From Amia ocellicauda (lineage: Eukaryota > Chordata > Actinopteri > Amiiformes > Amiidae), in NCBI RefSeq assembly GCF_036373705.1, contig NC_089867.1:11309001-11373000 (forward strand): 64,000 nt of DNA, read 5' to 3'. A model generated the notes under the pieces. That model was not told the origin of the DNA. It ran no database searches and was given only the letters and a program-made list of their open reading frames with translations. The position numbers and the translations under genes are program-made. This document shows, one piece after another, positions 1 to 12,900 of the stretch (position 1 is its first letter; each line of letters begins with the position of its first letter).

Positions 1-280
1 TATTGCATTCTGTTCACTGCTAAAGTCTAAAGGCTGGCATTGCAATTAAATTGGCCGTCTTTTAGTTTTTAATTTCAGTTAGTATTTACCTCTCAGCAGT
101 ACAATTATTTTTGTTTAAATTGCTGTCTTTCCTCAACACAGCGTACAGATGAGAGATTAGGAATGCCTGCAAATTCCCTGTGAGAAATCGGTACTGCTGG
201 TGCCCATCTCAGTAATGTCAGTAGTTGCTTTAATAGGAATAAGAACCTGATCATGTTTTGGGTTTGCCTTGATGTTTCAG

Positions 281-3084
281 AGTGCCTGACACTGAAGGGA
301 TGTCCTGTGAGTGCAATGCCTCTCGCTGTGCCCACGCTGGAGCCCTCTCTGCCCATCTCTCCACAAAGAATCACCTGGCACCTGAGGCCCCCAGAAAATG
401 GCACGGTGGAGCTCAAGGCACAGATGGACGGCCTGCAGCAGTCACTGCCTGGGTACGAGTGCAACCAGAGCTTCTCTTACACCTTGACAGAGCCTGATGG
501 CTCAAATATTGGCACCTTCTGTAGCAGCGGCAGCATCAACAAAGTTCAGATCCACAGCGACATGTCCATCGTCATGACGGCCAACGGGGTGATAGACCTC
601 AGCCAGGCACAGCAGCCCATCTTTAACGTCTCCTTCACGAAAGACATCCAAGGTAATGAGCAAAAGTGGCCCTAGCAGAGTCCCCTAGGTCTCTTCTCTA
701 AAGTGTTGGCTGTATTATGCTGTTGTGGAACATATTAATGTTTTTCTTTTTTGCTTACCTATTGCAACTGGATACTTTGTAGAAGCAGATACATTATTGC
801 CTATTAAGTGCCCTTAAAAAATATGTAATGGGTTTTATTAATAATGCTTAAATTCAAACCAATCGATGAGAAACTTCGTTCAAAACAATCAGTTTTGAAC
901 ATTAGACCGTGTCTTTGGTTTAAGCATTTTTTGTTTGTTTATTGATTACTGCAATCTGAGTATTTTAGTCTAGACTAAGGGTGTAATGATAAAAAATCGA
1001 ATATTGATATTTGTATCGATTTCCCTCCTTATTATGATGATTGATAATAAAAGTGGATCATCAATAATGGACAAGTTACATTTTTGGGAATTCCTAAAGT
1101 ATAAGTTAAGCAAAGTTCTTATTTTGTCAATACATTTACATGACGCTACTATCTCCCTGAGAGGTACATTTGATCATTTCTGAGCAGGATCAAGGATTTC
1201 TGAGCAAGTAACTCATTGTGCATTAACATGTTTTCATTTGAAAAGTTATATTTTGAGAAGATACTAAAACGTAAGTATATACTTGTTGTAAACAAGTATA
1301 ATATAGAGGCGTTTTATTTTGTATGTAAAAGAAAAAAACTCAATATTGATTTAATCAAACGATTTCATATTGCAGCCTCAATCGATTTAAGTTAACCTGA
1401 CACTTCTAGTCTAGACAAAGAACGGTTGCATCCATGGATGGTGTGAACAGGGGTGATTGTTTTTTTTTTTTAGCTGCATGTGATCTTATTAGCATCCACA
1501 AGAGGGCACTCAAACCAATGTCTTCATTTGTAGAGTCCATTTTAGTAGGGATTTTAACTAAAGGGGAACCAGCAATCGCACAGCTGCATGTGAGTGTGTG
1601 TGGGTAGTACCCTCACTTAAGCTTTTCACTTAATTTGTTTCCCTAGACTGTATGTTTTTTAATGTGGGCCTCTATCTTCCCTCCACAGAGAGTTACATCT
1701 TCACAGTCACCCCCAAAGTTGGAGTGGTGACCCTCCTGGCCACGCCCAACTGGCCCGTGGGGATGAAGCCCTCTGCCATGGTGTCCTGGATCGTGTCGCT
1801 GCCCAGAAAAACCGAGGCTGACCTGGGCTTCCTCAACATCAGCCAGCCCAAGTGTAGCCAGGGCAACACGCAGATCACAGCGCTGTCCCAGGGCTCCGGG
1901 GAGAACCTGTTCAGCCTCAGGGAGGACGAGAGCGCTAAGTCTCAGCTGAGCATGGATGACAGCTTCTGGCTTAAGATGTCCAACTGCCAGCCCGAGTCCC
2001 AGCAGCCTGGCTTCAGTGTGCTGAGTAAAATCACCCTGCAGAAGAAGTCGAGTAAGGATGACTAAATAATTATTGAACCATTACTAGAATTTAGTTTTTA
2101 GGGAAATGGACAATTTACTTATTTTTCTACCAACAATGTTTTGATATGGTATTTGATCAATATAAAACCTCACTAATTAATTTTTTGTTTTTTTGTTTTT
2201 AAGATCTCCTCTTGAATATAATCCTGGGGGCTGTTGGTGCTTTGCTGTTCATTTTGCTGATTGTCTTAATTGTCGTCTGTGTTGTATTAAGGTGAGTTTT
2301 CTCAGTTGCCACTTGTCACGTGTGCGCTGTGGCATTTTGTTTTTCAGCATTGTTTTCAGTGTGATGCCAGATGTGCAAATTATTTTTTTATTTTCTAGAA
2401 ATTCTAATCGTTCACAGTTGTTTTAAATCTGAAATCTCTCCAAATCTGTTGTATCCCTTAAACATTGTAGCTCTATATTTGGGCTACACTTTTTAAATGT
2501 CTTACTCAGTCTATCCCATTTAATTGAAATGCCTTTAACAGTAATTAAATTGCTTTTGTTGGTCTGATGTCTTGATGTCTCATCCTCGTCATTACAGAAA
2601 GAAGAAGCAGAAGCAGAAGGAAAACCAAATGGCTATCTATAATCCCAATGTCAATACATTCTTCCCGGGGCACTCCCTGTTCCCCAAGACCAGGGCAGAC
2701 AATGAGTCGCACATTTATGCTGACATAGAAGACACCATGGTGTATGGGCACCTACTGAATGAGATCGAGGGGGGCCCGCCTCAGGTGGACACGTACCGGA
2801 CCTTCACCGGGCCCATGGATGACACCCCTGTGAGCAATGATGGTAAAGACAGCCGCTGTAACCCGGAGGTGGATGTCTATCGACCATTTATCAGCCTTTC
2901 TGAAGCCGCTCCGGGCGCTGCTGGAGTTCTGGGTCGGGGAAACAGCCTGGCCTATATGGACCGGCGCATGGTGGACAACGAGCTCTACACCTTCAAGAGT
3001 AACGGAGATGCCTCCCCTCTCCCACCTCCACCACTCATGGAACCGATAGCGGATACGGACAAGGAGACCGAAGAGGCAGTGTAG
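281..3084 (+). CDS. CDCP1: CUB domain-containing protein 1, 3' half (partial)
   Basis: Single-pass surface glycoprotein that is a SRC-family substrate and PKC-delta docking protein. The 5' exons lie left of the window. Four exons are seen: 281-652, 1689-2051, 2204-2291 and 2598-3084 (stop TAG), with phases that join cleanly to give 435 complete residues. The first two exons encode CUB-like extracellular sequence with N-glycosylation sequons (ENGT, CNQS, FNVS, LNIS). The 88-bp exon encodes the transmembrane helix (LLFILLIVLIVVCVV), followed by a basic stop-transfer run (RKKKQKQK). The tail carries the conserved tyrosine motifs HIYADIEDTMVYGHLL and two VDxYR motifs (2785-2805 and 2869-2889). 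The gene runs tail to tail with CLEC3B. Identification rests on the tail motifs, topology and synteny. The first intron holds a possible hAT-type MITE. Confidence 0.9.
976..1406. mobile_element. hAT-like MITE candidate in CDCP1 intron
   Basis: A 431-bp AT-rich insert is bracketed by a perfect 10-bp direct repeat TAGTCTAGAC (966-975 and 1407-1416), of which 8 bp could be a hAT-type target duplication. The left end begins TAAGGGTGTAATGAT and the reverse complement of the right end begins GAAGTGTCAGG, so the terminal repeats match only weakly. ATCGAT-rich subterminal sequence is seen at both ends. It has no coding capacity. Family assignment is tentative. Confidence 0.45.
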
Positions 3085-5035
3085 CACAGTTTGAGGCCTC
3101 TCTCACGGGACAGGCGTCACTGCTGGCAACCTTACAGGACTTTGGTTTTCATCACAACTGTTGGCCTGCTGCAGACGCTCGTCTTTTTGGGCCTGCTGAC
3201 AATTCCCCTACCATTAGCAAACGCCTCTCTGATCCATTGTGAGAAAACGGGGGAAAAAAACATCATGTGAGGGTTGAATTTATTGTCCCTTCCTTGTGTA
3301 TAGTATCCTGATGTTTTAATGATGGCCTTTCTTGTTCTTTGTTTCACTGCCCTTCAATGAACTAACAGGTTTCCCACCTGAATAGACCTCAGGTTGTCTA
3401 TTAGTGTTGGAGATTGTTTAATGTGTAATTCACCAGAGGTTAGTTTCTAAGACTCATGTCTCTTAATGTTTGGTCAGGTGTTATGGTTCAATGAGAGAAG
3501 TTTCCCTTTTCTTACAAACATTTTTGGGGAGAGATTTTACTTGCACTAATTTTTCTCCTTTAATTCCTTTAATTTTGTACGCTTCTGAGGGATTTCTATT
3601 GTGTGCGCTGTATGAACTAAAATGTGTATATGTATATATATTAAGCAGTTTTTAATATAAGTGAACGTGCAAAGTAAATGTTATGAAAGCACTGAGGGAT
3701 CACTGTAGCCACCGCACGCAATGAGGTAATAACACTGTGTGACATTTCCAAAGCCTCTCTAAGACATGTCACTTTTACTGATAGGCACAGACAGGAGAGT
3801 TGGCGGGGGGAATACACAGTACCTTGGGTAATAACGAGACCTGGGGGGGATTATACGGATTCTCATAACATTCTCGTCAAAGCTCTTCTTTCTATGAAGG
3901 GTTGTTTGTAGGGGTTTGATGACCTTTATGGTCCCCACTAGTTCATATGAGTCATGCACCTGAACGTCTGTTTTGTTTTTAGGCTCTTTTGTTGTATTTA
4001 GGCAATGCTCCCCTAATGACATTTAACGTTCCCTGCTGCAGTTGGGATTCACTCGCCTGAGAGCTTCAGGAATCCACTCGGACTGTTAACAAAGCCAACC
4101 GGTCATTGCCTGGATAAAACAAAGGGAAATTAGGTCTTAAATAATAATAACATGAAAAGAATGAGAACGTTTTTGTCCGATCACTGCCAATGCAGGTAGC
4201 TGACAAGTCGCTGGCCTGACGATCTTTATAGCAGTGCCCAGGATTGAAGGGAACTCGAGGGAACAGGGAGAAGTGATGTCCTCATCTGTCAGAACAGAGT
4301 TGCCCTCATGAGTGAGTCACCTAGCAGTCCAGAACACCGCGCCTGTCCCCACTGCACCGGGGAGCCTGAGTCACCGGGACGAGAGCGAATATTGGGGTCT
4401 ATTCCAAACAATCTGCAAAAAAACGCAATCGTTTTACAGTATTATAGAGATTGTGAAAAGGCATCCTGTTTTTTAGTTTTAGTTTTTTTTATGTGAAATG
4501 TTTTTAATATATTGAATACATCTTCAGCTGACTGCATTAGCATCTGTTTTCAGCTTCATCAGAAGTGATCATTTAATTCTACATGACTTCTCTGCCTTGT
4601 ACTGTCAGTCAATCGATCGTTGGAAGATTACGTGGGATCAGGCTTTTTGAATTTTTTGGAAGCAGGTTTATTCATTCTCAGTAGCCTGTTTTATTTTTGT
4701 TTTCATTTCCAAATAAACTGCAGTGTTCACTTGGATTGTTTTAAAGAATAAATGTGCTGTCAGATTGTGCACAGAGTATGTATTTTTTCTCATTCTATTC
4801 ATTTAAATACTCTTAGTATGTTAATGTATTTATAGAGAGTTTTGATATTTTATTTTGAAAATATAAAATAATAAGGAATCCATAATATGACCCTGGAAAC
4901 CACTATTTTTGGTTGTCTGATTGTACATTACTTTCAGTTTCATATAGTTATTCTAGTAGTATGGTTTCATGTGAATGTTTTTGCTTGTTATAGTCAATGA
5001 ATTTGACAAAATAAAAATATTAAGATGATTGTAAT
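3085..5035 (+). other. CDCP1: CDCP1 3' UTR and downstream flank
   Basis: This 1.95-kb AT-rich stretch follows the CDCP1 stop and has no supported gene. AATAAA polyadenylation signals occur at 4747-4752 and 5010-5015. The first is preceded by a further AAATAAAC at about 4711. Which one is used cannot be told from sequence alone. The CLEC3B transcript end (opposite strand, AATAAA at 5221-5226) lies about 200 bp further on, so the two genes converge closely. Confidence 0.6.
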
Positions 5036-5220
5036 TGGCGACTGGTGGGCGTGCTGAGGTTTGGTGTAAAAGCACTGGAATGTGTCGACACCCATTGCCA
5101 ACCTAAAGGCTGCACCTAAATTGTGGTAGTAACTTGGTGCAATAAATTACGTAACCATAAGTAAATTGTTAGTTATATAATTCATTGGAGTAATGAAAAT
5201 AACACTCATTTTCTAACAAA

Positions 5221-5226
5221 TTTATT
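5221..5226 (-). terminator. CLEC3B: CLEC3B polyadenylation signal candidate
   Basis: AATAAA on the minus strand lies about 560 bp beyond the CLEC3B stop codon and would give a 3' UTR of about 0.6 kb ending close to the CDCP1 transcript end. Confidence 0.4.
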
Positions 5227-5787
5227 AAGTAATTTAACAGATTAATATTCTGGCTTTTGGTTATATCAGGCTAGACATTTTTGGTTACAAAAATAAACCG
5301 GCAGCGACTAGCTTGCTGAAATTAACCTTGTATATATTAATTTCACCACAAATGAGGAAAATGAAAAATACAGAGAATGCAAAATATAAATAGAAATCTG
5401 TTTTAAAGCAAGTTCTTACTGAAGGGCATAAATAAGTTTTCTTACAATCTTACATTATTAATCCTCTTTGGCATATTTTCAGCACATTGTTGCAACCATG
5501 TTTATTGTATATGTATTAGATGTGCTGTAATATCAGCCATCTTCATCCAACTCAAAATATTATTTTCAAGGGGAAAAACATTACTAGATGTTAATGGTAT
5601 TTACAGACGCATTTTAAGAATTTGATTGTTTGTTAAAGAAACAGAATAGAAATGTGCAATCTGTATCACCATTTTGACCAGCGGTTTAATAGTGAGAGGA
5701 TTCACCAGAATTCAAAAGACAAAATCAACAAAAACAGATCAACCCAATACATGTGCCTTTAGAAGGGGGAAGACGCAGAGAGGACAC

Positions 5788-7498
5788 TCAGACAATGTTG
5801 AACTCGCAGATGAAGGGCTTCTCCGCGCGGCAGTTCTCGTCAAACCACTTCCCGTTGGCAGTGCCCGAGAGGACGGCGCAGTTCTGGGAGCGGTTGCCGT
5901 CGGGCTGGGTGGTGATTTCGGTCTCCCAGTTCTTGAACTTGATGTTGGTTCCCGTCACGTCTTTCCAGGAGCCCTCACTCATCATGTCGTTGATGCCCAG
6001 CCAGACCTGGGCCTCCTGGCCGATGCTCTTCCTCATGTAGTCGTAGAGCGAGTCGTTCTCGTCGCCGTTGAGGGGCGTGCTCAGCGTGCCGCCCTTGGAG
6101 ATGCAGTCGTCGTTGGCCGTGTGATAACTTTTCTTCTCGTTCACTGCCAGGAAGCACTTGCCGTGGATTTTGGTTCCCTTCAGGCACACTGCGCAAGGAT
6201 CAGAAATGAAAATCACTTGATGATTAACTCCTAATGGCTTACAGAGATGAGGGTTAATGTGTTGGTTTATTTAACTGTAAATGGAACCACATGTCTACTT
6301 GAAAACAAAGCTGGTTTGATTGGCACTGAGCTGTCAGACCTCCAAACAATCTTAGAATAAAAAGTGTCTAATGCTCCCTGACAGAGAGAGTGGGACTGTA
6401 CCAGTCTGTAAGGCCTGCTGTTCCTTCAGGAGACTCAACTCCTGCAGGATATCCTCAATCTGCTGCTTGATCTCATCGATGGCTGCAGAGCTAGTTGCAT
6501 CTGATTTGGAGACAAGAAAAGGGCAGTAAAAGTGAATTTGCTCAATCTGCTGAAGACCTTTGCATCCAGTGTTTGATTCAGACTAGAATGTTCCCTGGAA
6601 TTCCAGTATTAAAAATCCACAGTGAATTAATAAGTGGTACGAAGGAGAAAAAGCAAAATGTGGATTTAGTTGTATATGCAGGACTGAGGATGCTATTTAA
6701 ATATGATTATGAAAACAAAACAAAATATTGAAATACATGAATTTACAATCACGTGGCCAGAAAATAACAATTTCATTATACTGACATTAAACAGAGCCAT
6801 AAAATAATAAGATGAAACATGCTGATTCTCTCAGTGTGGGGGAAAACAGTTAAGGAATCAATAGAGCCTGCAAAATACCTTTAAATATCCTGATGCCTGA
6901 CATTACTCTGGTTGTTAAATTGCCCTGGAATGGTCTCATCAATACGACACTTAAGTGTGACACAAAGACAAAAATATACAGTTGTTTTTTTTGCACAGAT
7001 TCTTGAACAATGCTGAAAATGAACAGCCTGCAGAATTCAATAGTTCTGTGAGTGAGATGTATTGACAATCCCATGACTAGTAGGGTTGTCAGCAATCATT
7101 TATTACAATGCACTCTAGGGCTAACATAGCACTCAACTATTCCCTTCTTCATATCATTATTAATGATTTTCAACACAACTTGTCTTTTCCAGTGTATATT
7201 CTCTGATTTAAATGGCAGGAGACAACATACACAATGGTACAGAGAGAAGGAAATAAAATGCTCTTATGAGACAGGACAATCCTAAAGAACATACTCCAGT
7301 CTGTAGCTGTAAGTGTACTGAATTTCCAGAATGACCTTTTCCCAGAAAACGTCCATCGTCATAAGAACGAATAAGAAGTAGGAGAGCAGCTGGCCTACCT
7401 TTCTTCGCAGGTTTTTTCTTGGGGGGGCTCTGCTGCTGCAGCGAGGCATGAACAACGCAGAGGAGGCAGAGCAGCACGCGTACTCCTGTGAACGCCAT
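5788..7498 (-). CDS. CLEC3B: Tetranectin (C-type lectin domain family 3 member B)
   Basis: Secreted plasminogen kringle-4-binding trimeric lectin of plasma and matrix. Three exons join in phase: 7498-7399, 6500-6402 and 6188-5788, giving 199 aa (human about 202). Exon 1 encodes a signal peptide (MAFTGVRVLLCLLCVVHAS) and a Gln/Lys-rich segment (QQQSPPKKKPAKK), as expected for the heparin-binding N-terminus. Exon 2 encodes the trimerising coiled coil ending LLKEQQALQT, which is near-identical to the human helix. Exon 3 encodes the whole C-type lectin domain, with CLKGTKIHGKCF, the WLGIND core, NWETEITTQPDG, NCAVLSG and a final WFDENCRAEKPFICEF. The Ca-site loop has QPDG as in human tetranectin. 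The three-exon layout (secretion, coiled coil, CTLD) is the family's. The start codon is the only Met before the signal peptide. Confidence 0.95.
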
Positions 7499-9853
7499 GG
7501 CTAGACCTGGAAATGCGCAGCGCAGGGGCAGAGCTCTCTAATTTATCTTCTCTTTCTATCCCTGAATGTGGAAAAACACTGTAATCAAAAACTTCTGCTC
7601 AATAAATCCATCCAGTTCAAGGGAGTCCAAGAAGCTGTTTTATCTGGACACTGTGCCAGACTGCACTTGACACGCTAAGCCAGATCACAAGCAAGGGATA
7701 ACCGAGCGTGGTAAGGTGAGCAAAATCCTGATACACCCCACATGTGTAACAGACTGTCTTTTTTTTTTCCTTCCCTTTATTCTTTACAGAGAGGGGGGGA
7801 GGAAAAATAGAAAGCCATGAAAAAAGCAGCATTCTTTAAGATGGAGCGACAGTTCATCAATCTCTTTTACTCCCTTCCCATTCCCATTGATGGCTGTGAC
7901 TGGGAAGGTAATGTTTAAATGTCACTTTTTAAACATTCCCTAGGAAGATCATCTATCAAACATACTTTCACATTTTTGGACGAGGAATTTTCACGCCATC
8001 GGTTGTCAGTAAGTAAAATGTGCAGGGGAATTGTATATCCTCCCAGATTTCTCCTGCACATTGGCACGCAACTCACAGACACAATTTGTCCAGCTTCCAC
8101 TTATCCAAACAAGGAAAAAGTCATAAAAGTCTTGATATATTTCACGATCTGACAAGATACAAGCCATTTATGAAGCAAACCACATTTAGGATGTGTCAGC
8201 TGGCTTTGCAAAACCTAAAGCGCTTGAATTTGCAGTCAAATGGAAAAGGCTGGGTGCTAGCTGACTTCAGAATAATGTAGATTCCTCACACATGAACAGC
8301 AGTTGAGAAAGCTGTCAGATTCTGAAAACGGCAAGTTCAACACAAAGAGATATCCTCACTTTGTTGTCGGGGGGAAAGCTGCCGTTGTGGAGGCATATTG
8401 GGTTTGACAATCCTTGTGTATTAGCTTCCACAGATCACAGAGCACACAGTTACACCGAGGAGAGCTCTGACTTGCTTCGGTCTATTCTTTAAAGCTTTTA
8501 GCACCACAAAACTGTTGCGGATGGTTTAATTGAACTATTAACTCCTTTAATTAACATCTTTTAATTAACTGTTTAGAACTGCTCAGCTGCACATTTGTAG
8601 AGGAATCTCAAAACTTCAAAGCTTAAAATGTCTAATTATGAAATGATTAGTTCAAACTTATCAGCTAGGATGCAAAGTGAAGACAAAAAATTATTTGTTT
8701 AGAGGACATTCACAAGAAATTTGGAAGAAGGATAGTTTGTATTGATATGCTGAAAGTCAATACTATTGTACTCTGTAATGAGTGTTTTCTTCATGGTTTT
8801 AATTTTCAGTGCAGGGACACAATCTTCCCAATGTTGAGAAAATAATCACTTACAAATCTTGTGGTGGCCTAAATGTAGCTGAATGATACTGCATCACTGT
8901 TCAGATCAGTGTGAAAATCATTTTCCCTTCTGAACACTTTAGTTCCTTTGCTTTTATGTGTGCGGATTTCAAAATGTCTGCAGAAGGCACGCTGGACTGG
9001 AACGTGTGTTACTAGGTAAATCTTTTCTTATTTATACACTGAGAAATAAAATCAACCTGGAAGTCCCAGTGCACTCACTTGAGGCACACTGGGCTATTTC
9101 TTTTGCCAAACCCATCCCGAGGTTGTGAAGCAGTGGAAAGCTACCAGAATCACATCTGTTTCTTCTCAGAGGAGCTGGATCCTCTTCAGCTGAAACGTGG
9201 CAGGTCTTGCATAATCCAATGTGGGGTCAAGTATAAAAAAGAAAAAGACACATTCCTCTCTCCCATCTCCAGGGGTTCATCAATCCCACATCCCACCGCT
9301 CTCTCCTCAAACTGACCTCTCCTGCGCAGCACATTAGCTCTCATAATACACTGGTCCACCCACAGAGCTCGAATCTGCCATCAAGTCAGCCCAACAGGAA
9401 TGTGAAATGTATTTTTTTTTTTACCCTAGCACAAATGTGGGCTCAAGTTAATTTAGAACAAAAGTTTTCAAACAAAAAAAGGCCTCTCCACTACTACACA
9501 GGTGATGAAAATTGTTCCCTTTCTGAAATCCGTGCTTTTATCACTATTTCTTTTATTGTGAAGGTTCGAGTTCTCTTCCTTTAAAAGCAAATACATCAGC
9601 TCCCCACTCAACACACATACATGTCTGCTCCAATTAGCACACATCGTTCTGACAGTTGAGGATAAAAGCACGTGGCTCCCAGAGAGAAGCTTCTGGAACG
9701 GGAGACGTCAGCAGCAGGGCCAGAGAAACGGCTCTATTCGGTATGATTGGGTGACATTTTTGTTAATGTGAGATGCCTTGGATGATGGCCTTTGCAAAAT
9801 AATAATTACATTAAAATAATAATGGCAAAGTTGTCAAACATTCACAAAAACAG
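7499..9853. other. CLEC3B-EXOSC7 intergenic region
   Basis: This stretch separates the CLEC3B start from the EXOSC7 3' end. I see no gene, repeat pair or RNA gene in it. Short open frames have no recognisable domain. An AGATAAATTAG run about 40 bp upstream of the CLEC3B ATG (near 7540) could be a weak TATA element but is unsupported otherwise. Confidence 0.5.
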
Positions 9854-9859
9854 TTTATT
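9854..9859 (-). terminator. EXOSC7: EXOSC7 polyadenylation signal
   Basis: AATAAA on the minus strand lies only about 42 bp past the EXOSC7 TGA. This predicts a very short 3' UTR, fitting a housekeeping gene. Confidence 0.6.
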
Positions 9860-9900
9860 AGAAAAGGTCCACATTTACAGGTGAAATAAGGCTGCACACA

Positions 9901-12900
9901 TCATCCCAGGAAGCCCACTTTCGGCCTCGTCTTCCCCAGACTCTCTTCCTGTTGCAGCAGCTCCAGTAGTGGGGGGTGCAGGGCCTTTCCCACCCGCTTC
10001 CCCGTCTAAGGAGACATGGCAAACACGCATCGGCACACGGGCACACAGGGCCAGGGCACGGCACCTCCTGGGCACACTGACCAGCCCAGGCCTTTGTCTA
10101 TACTCCTAGGACAACATTTGTTTATTCTCTGATTAAGCGCATTTGTTTTCTTGATTATAGAAGAATACACGTCAGAATAAAAGGCTTTGTGAATCAAACC
10201 CTTGAGGTCTCTCTTTCCACCTTTAAGACTCATTTTACAAAAACATTCAAACGATGGGCAATGAAAACAATACCTGACCGCCATTTAAGACTGGTTTGCC
10301 CTTTCTACTTGAAATTACCAATTTAAAACACTTGTGCACAGATAAAGTTTACATTTTAGAAAGCTAACGCAGGGCTTTTTTATAAACCTCTATAACAGTT
10401 TGTATTAATAACAATTTTGTAATGCCCATGTAAGTTTGGGAACCATTAAGTATAGACTCACCTCTGTCATTTCAAAGATGCTCTCTGGGTCCAGGCTCCC
10501 AGCGCCAGTCTTCCTCACGCAGGTGATGTTGCCCGAGCTGGTGACTGCCATCAGCACACTGGCCATACAGCACGCCTTCTCCTGCAGCGTGGCATCCACC
10601 ACGTGTCTGTGCCCGATCTGCAGAGCGCACACCCCCCCACACACGTTCAGAACACAAGCCCCAGCCTGCAACACTTAATACCAGCATCACTTCCCTCTTA
10701 CAGCCCCGTAGAGGAACAAATAAACAGCATTTATTTTAATGGAAGATTGTTTTTGGACCGTATGAAATATTGTTAATGTAGAAGACAACATATATACTGC
10801 CGACTCCTCTGGTAAACGTAGGCCACAGTGTAAAGATGGGGGAGCTTCAATCTATAGCCCTGGTTTACAGAGCTGCAAGAAGGGAGGACACACCTTGCAC
10901 AGCGTCACAATACAGGGCACGTTGTCCACTTTGAGTCTCATGCAGTCATAGGGATCGTCCGAGAGCTCGATCTCCTTGGTGCCTTCGTCATCCTCCGAGA
11001 TGTGCACTTTAGGGATTCTGTGTTTGAACCAAGAAGTTTTAAATCAGATCTCAGCTGTGGGTCACATCCTATTCTTGAAGAAAGGATGATTTCATTGTTG
11101 CATTGGAAGGCTACTTTAAATGTGCCAGAGGCTTTTTGCGTCTACGATTAACGGTGACCTGCCCACAAATCTCAACATTTGTACCCCATCGCAATTTAAA
11201 TTGTCAGGAGCCTGTTGTTGTTTTCCGCCCTTATCAAAAGCCCCGACCATAAAAGTAATGAAAGTGGAAATTAGTCATTGCTCATGATAGTTGAGCTCTC
11301 TGGAATCCAATGTATTCTTTTCATTTAAACATTATTACGCTTTTTTTCTCCAACTGATAAGACTTGGTAAACTGTTAAAAGAAGAAAAAACTAAAGAGAA
11401 GACAAATCTGCCCAAGAAGAATATATGTAGCAGAAACCAAAATGTTACAAATATTTGAGATACAAGTCTTAGGATGTCACCAATGGAAATTTAAAAAAGA
11501 GAGGAAATGTTTGGAATAGATTAAAAAAAAAAAAAACATCTATGATATACATATCAGTGAAAATGATATACGAGTATGCTGGCTCAAAACAGGCATCGGA
11601 GCTTTCCGCAGACTTCTCGAAGGCCGTAATCATATGATCTGCGGTTTCTTTCTCCTGCCATGCAGAGACTGCGTCACAGACAACCCGAGAAAACAAGGAA
11701 CAAAATCTGAGCTCTAGATTCTGATCTTTTAAAATCACCTTCAGACAATCACTAAAAAGATTAACTGCCTTCAAGAATGGGTCTCTTTTTAAACCCACCG
11801 TAATCTCCTGGCCTCCATATAATCTTATCAATTTAAAACTCATTAAGATCTGAGAGTAGCCAGCTTCCTGGCAGCAGGGAAGAGAAAATAGGAAAGTAAC
11901 CTGGCTGTGGATTAAGAATGGATTATGTTCAGTTTTACCAATTCAACTGAGAATTAAAGACCTTGTAGTGGGTTAAAAGAATGAGAAAACGGTCTGTCGG
12001 TTCAGAACTGCCAGTGAACAGATTTTCCACAGTAACTCTGCCTTGACCAGGCCATATGCCTTATCTGTGAAAGAATCAACACTAAGCTTCAGTCCAGCAA
12101 TGAGCATAAACTACATTGTTCTTCATTTCCAAACGACATTATAATTAGGACATATACACATTTCCTTACCGTGTATTAAACAGTGCTGCCTTGATCGCAA
12201 TAGAGATGGCATCAAACAGGTTTCCATCGCACTGCAGCAGCTTGGAAGAGAAACACAAGCGTTAATGGCTTTTAGCTGCAATATCTGGAACTTACACAGG
12301 GAACATGACTTCAGTTCTTGCAGCATCTTTCATCATTTCTGCATTGAGAGCTTTTCTCATATCAGCCACAGCCCCAGAAAAATACATTCTGTACTGCAGC
12401 CAAAATTCAGGGTAAAAACAAAAAGCATTGTGGGTCATAAAGTTAACACCGGTTTGTTTTTTGCTAATGAGGGGAAAAAAAGGCTGTAACATTGTGCTGG
12501 AGGCTGATCTGAGACTTTGCAAAAGCAAATTAAATGTTTATTTTTTCATCTGTACCATTGAGTGTTTGCTTTTCTTGCCTTAAATGAAAAGGGTGGTAAA
12601 ATAAAGGCGATGTTACGTAATCTGCAACTTCATTAACAAATCTGTTAGGCAGAAGATGTGCATTTGCTAATTATGACACTCAGGAAGGATATTCGATAGC
12701 AGCTTTTTTTTTTTATGCTTCAACACATCATGAGATACGAAAAACTGTTCAGAAGCCATCTGTCTGGGATTACTAGTTCTTCCTCAAACGCTGGAATAAA
12801 AAATAAAAAAAACATTATATTTTAAATCCGAGATCTGCCCGAGAGCACTCCACTCACCAGCACATCTACATACAGGACCCAACAGTGCTCCTTTGGGCTG

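Noticed and set aside
2752-3087. 111-codon minus-strand frame
   Set aside because: Antisense to the CDCP1 cytoplasmic-tail exon.
5674-6234. 186-codon plus-strand frame
   Set aside because: Antisense shadow of the CLEC3B lectin exon on the minus strand.
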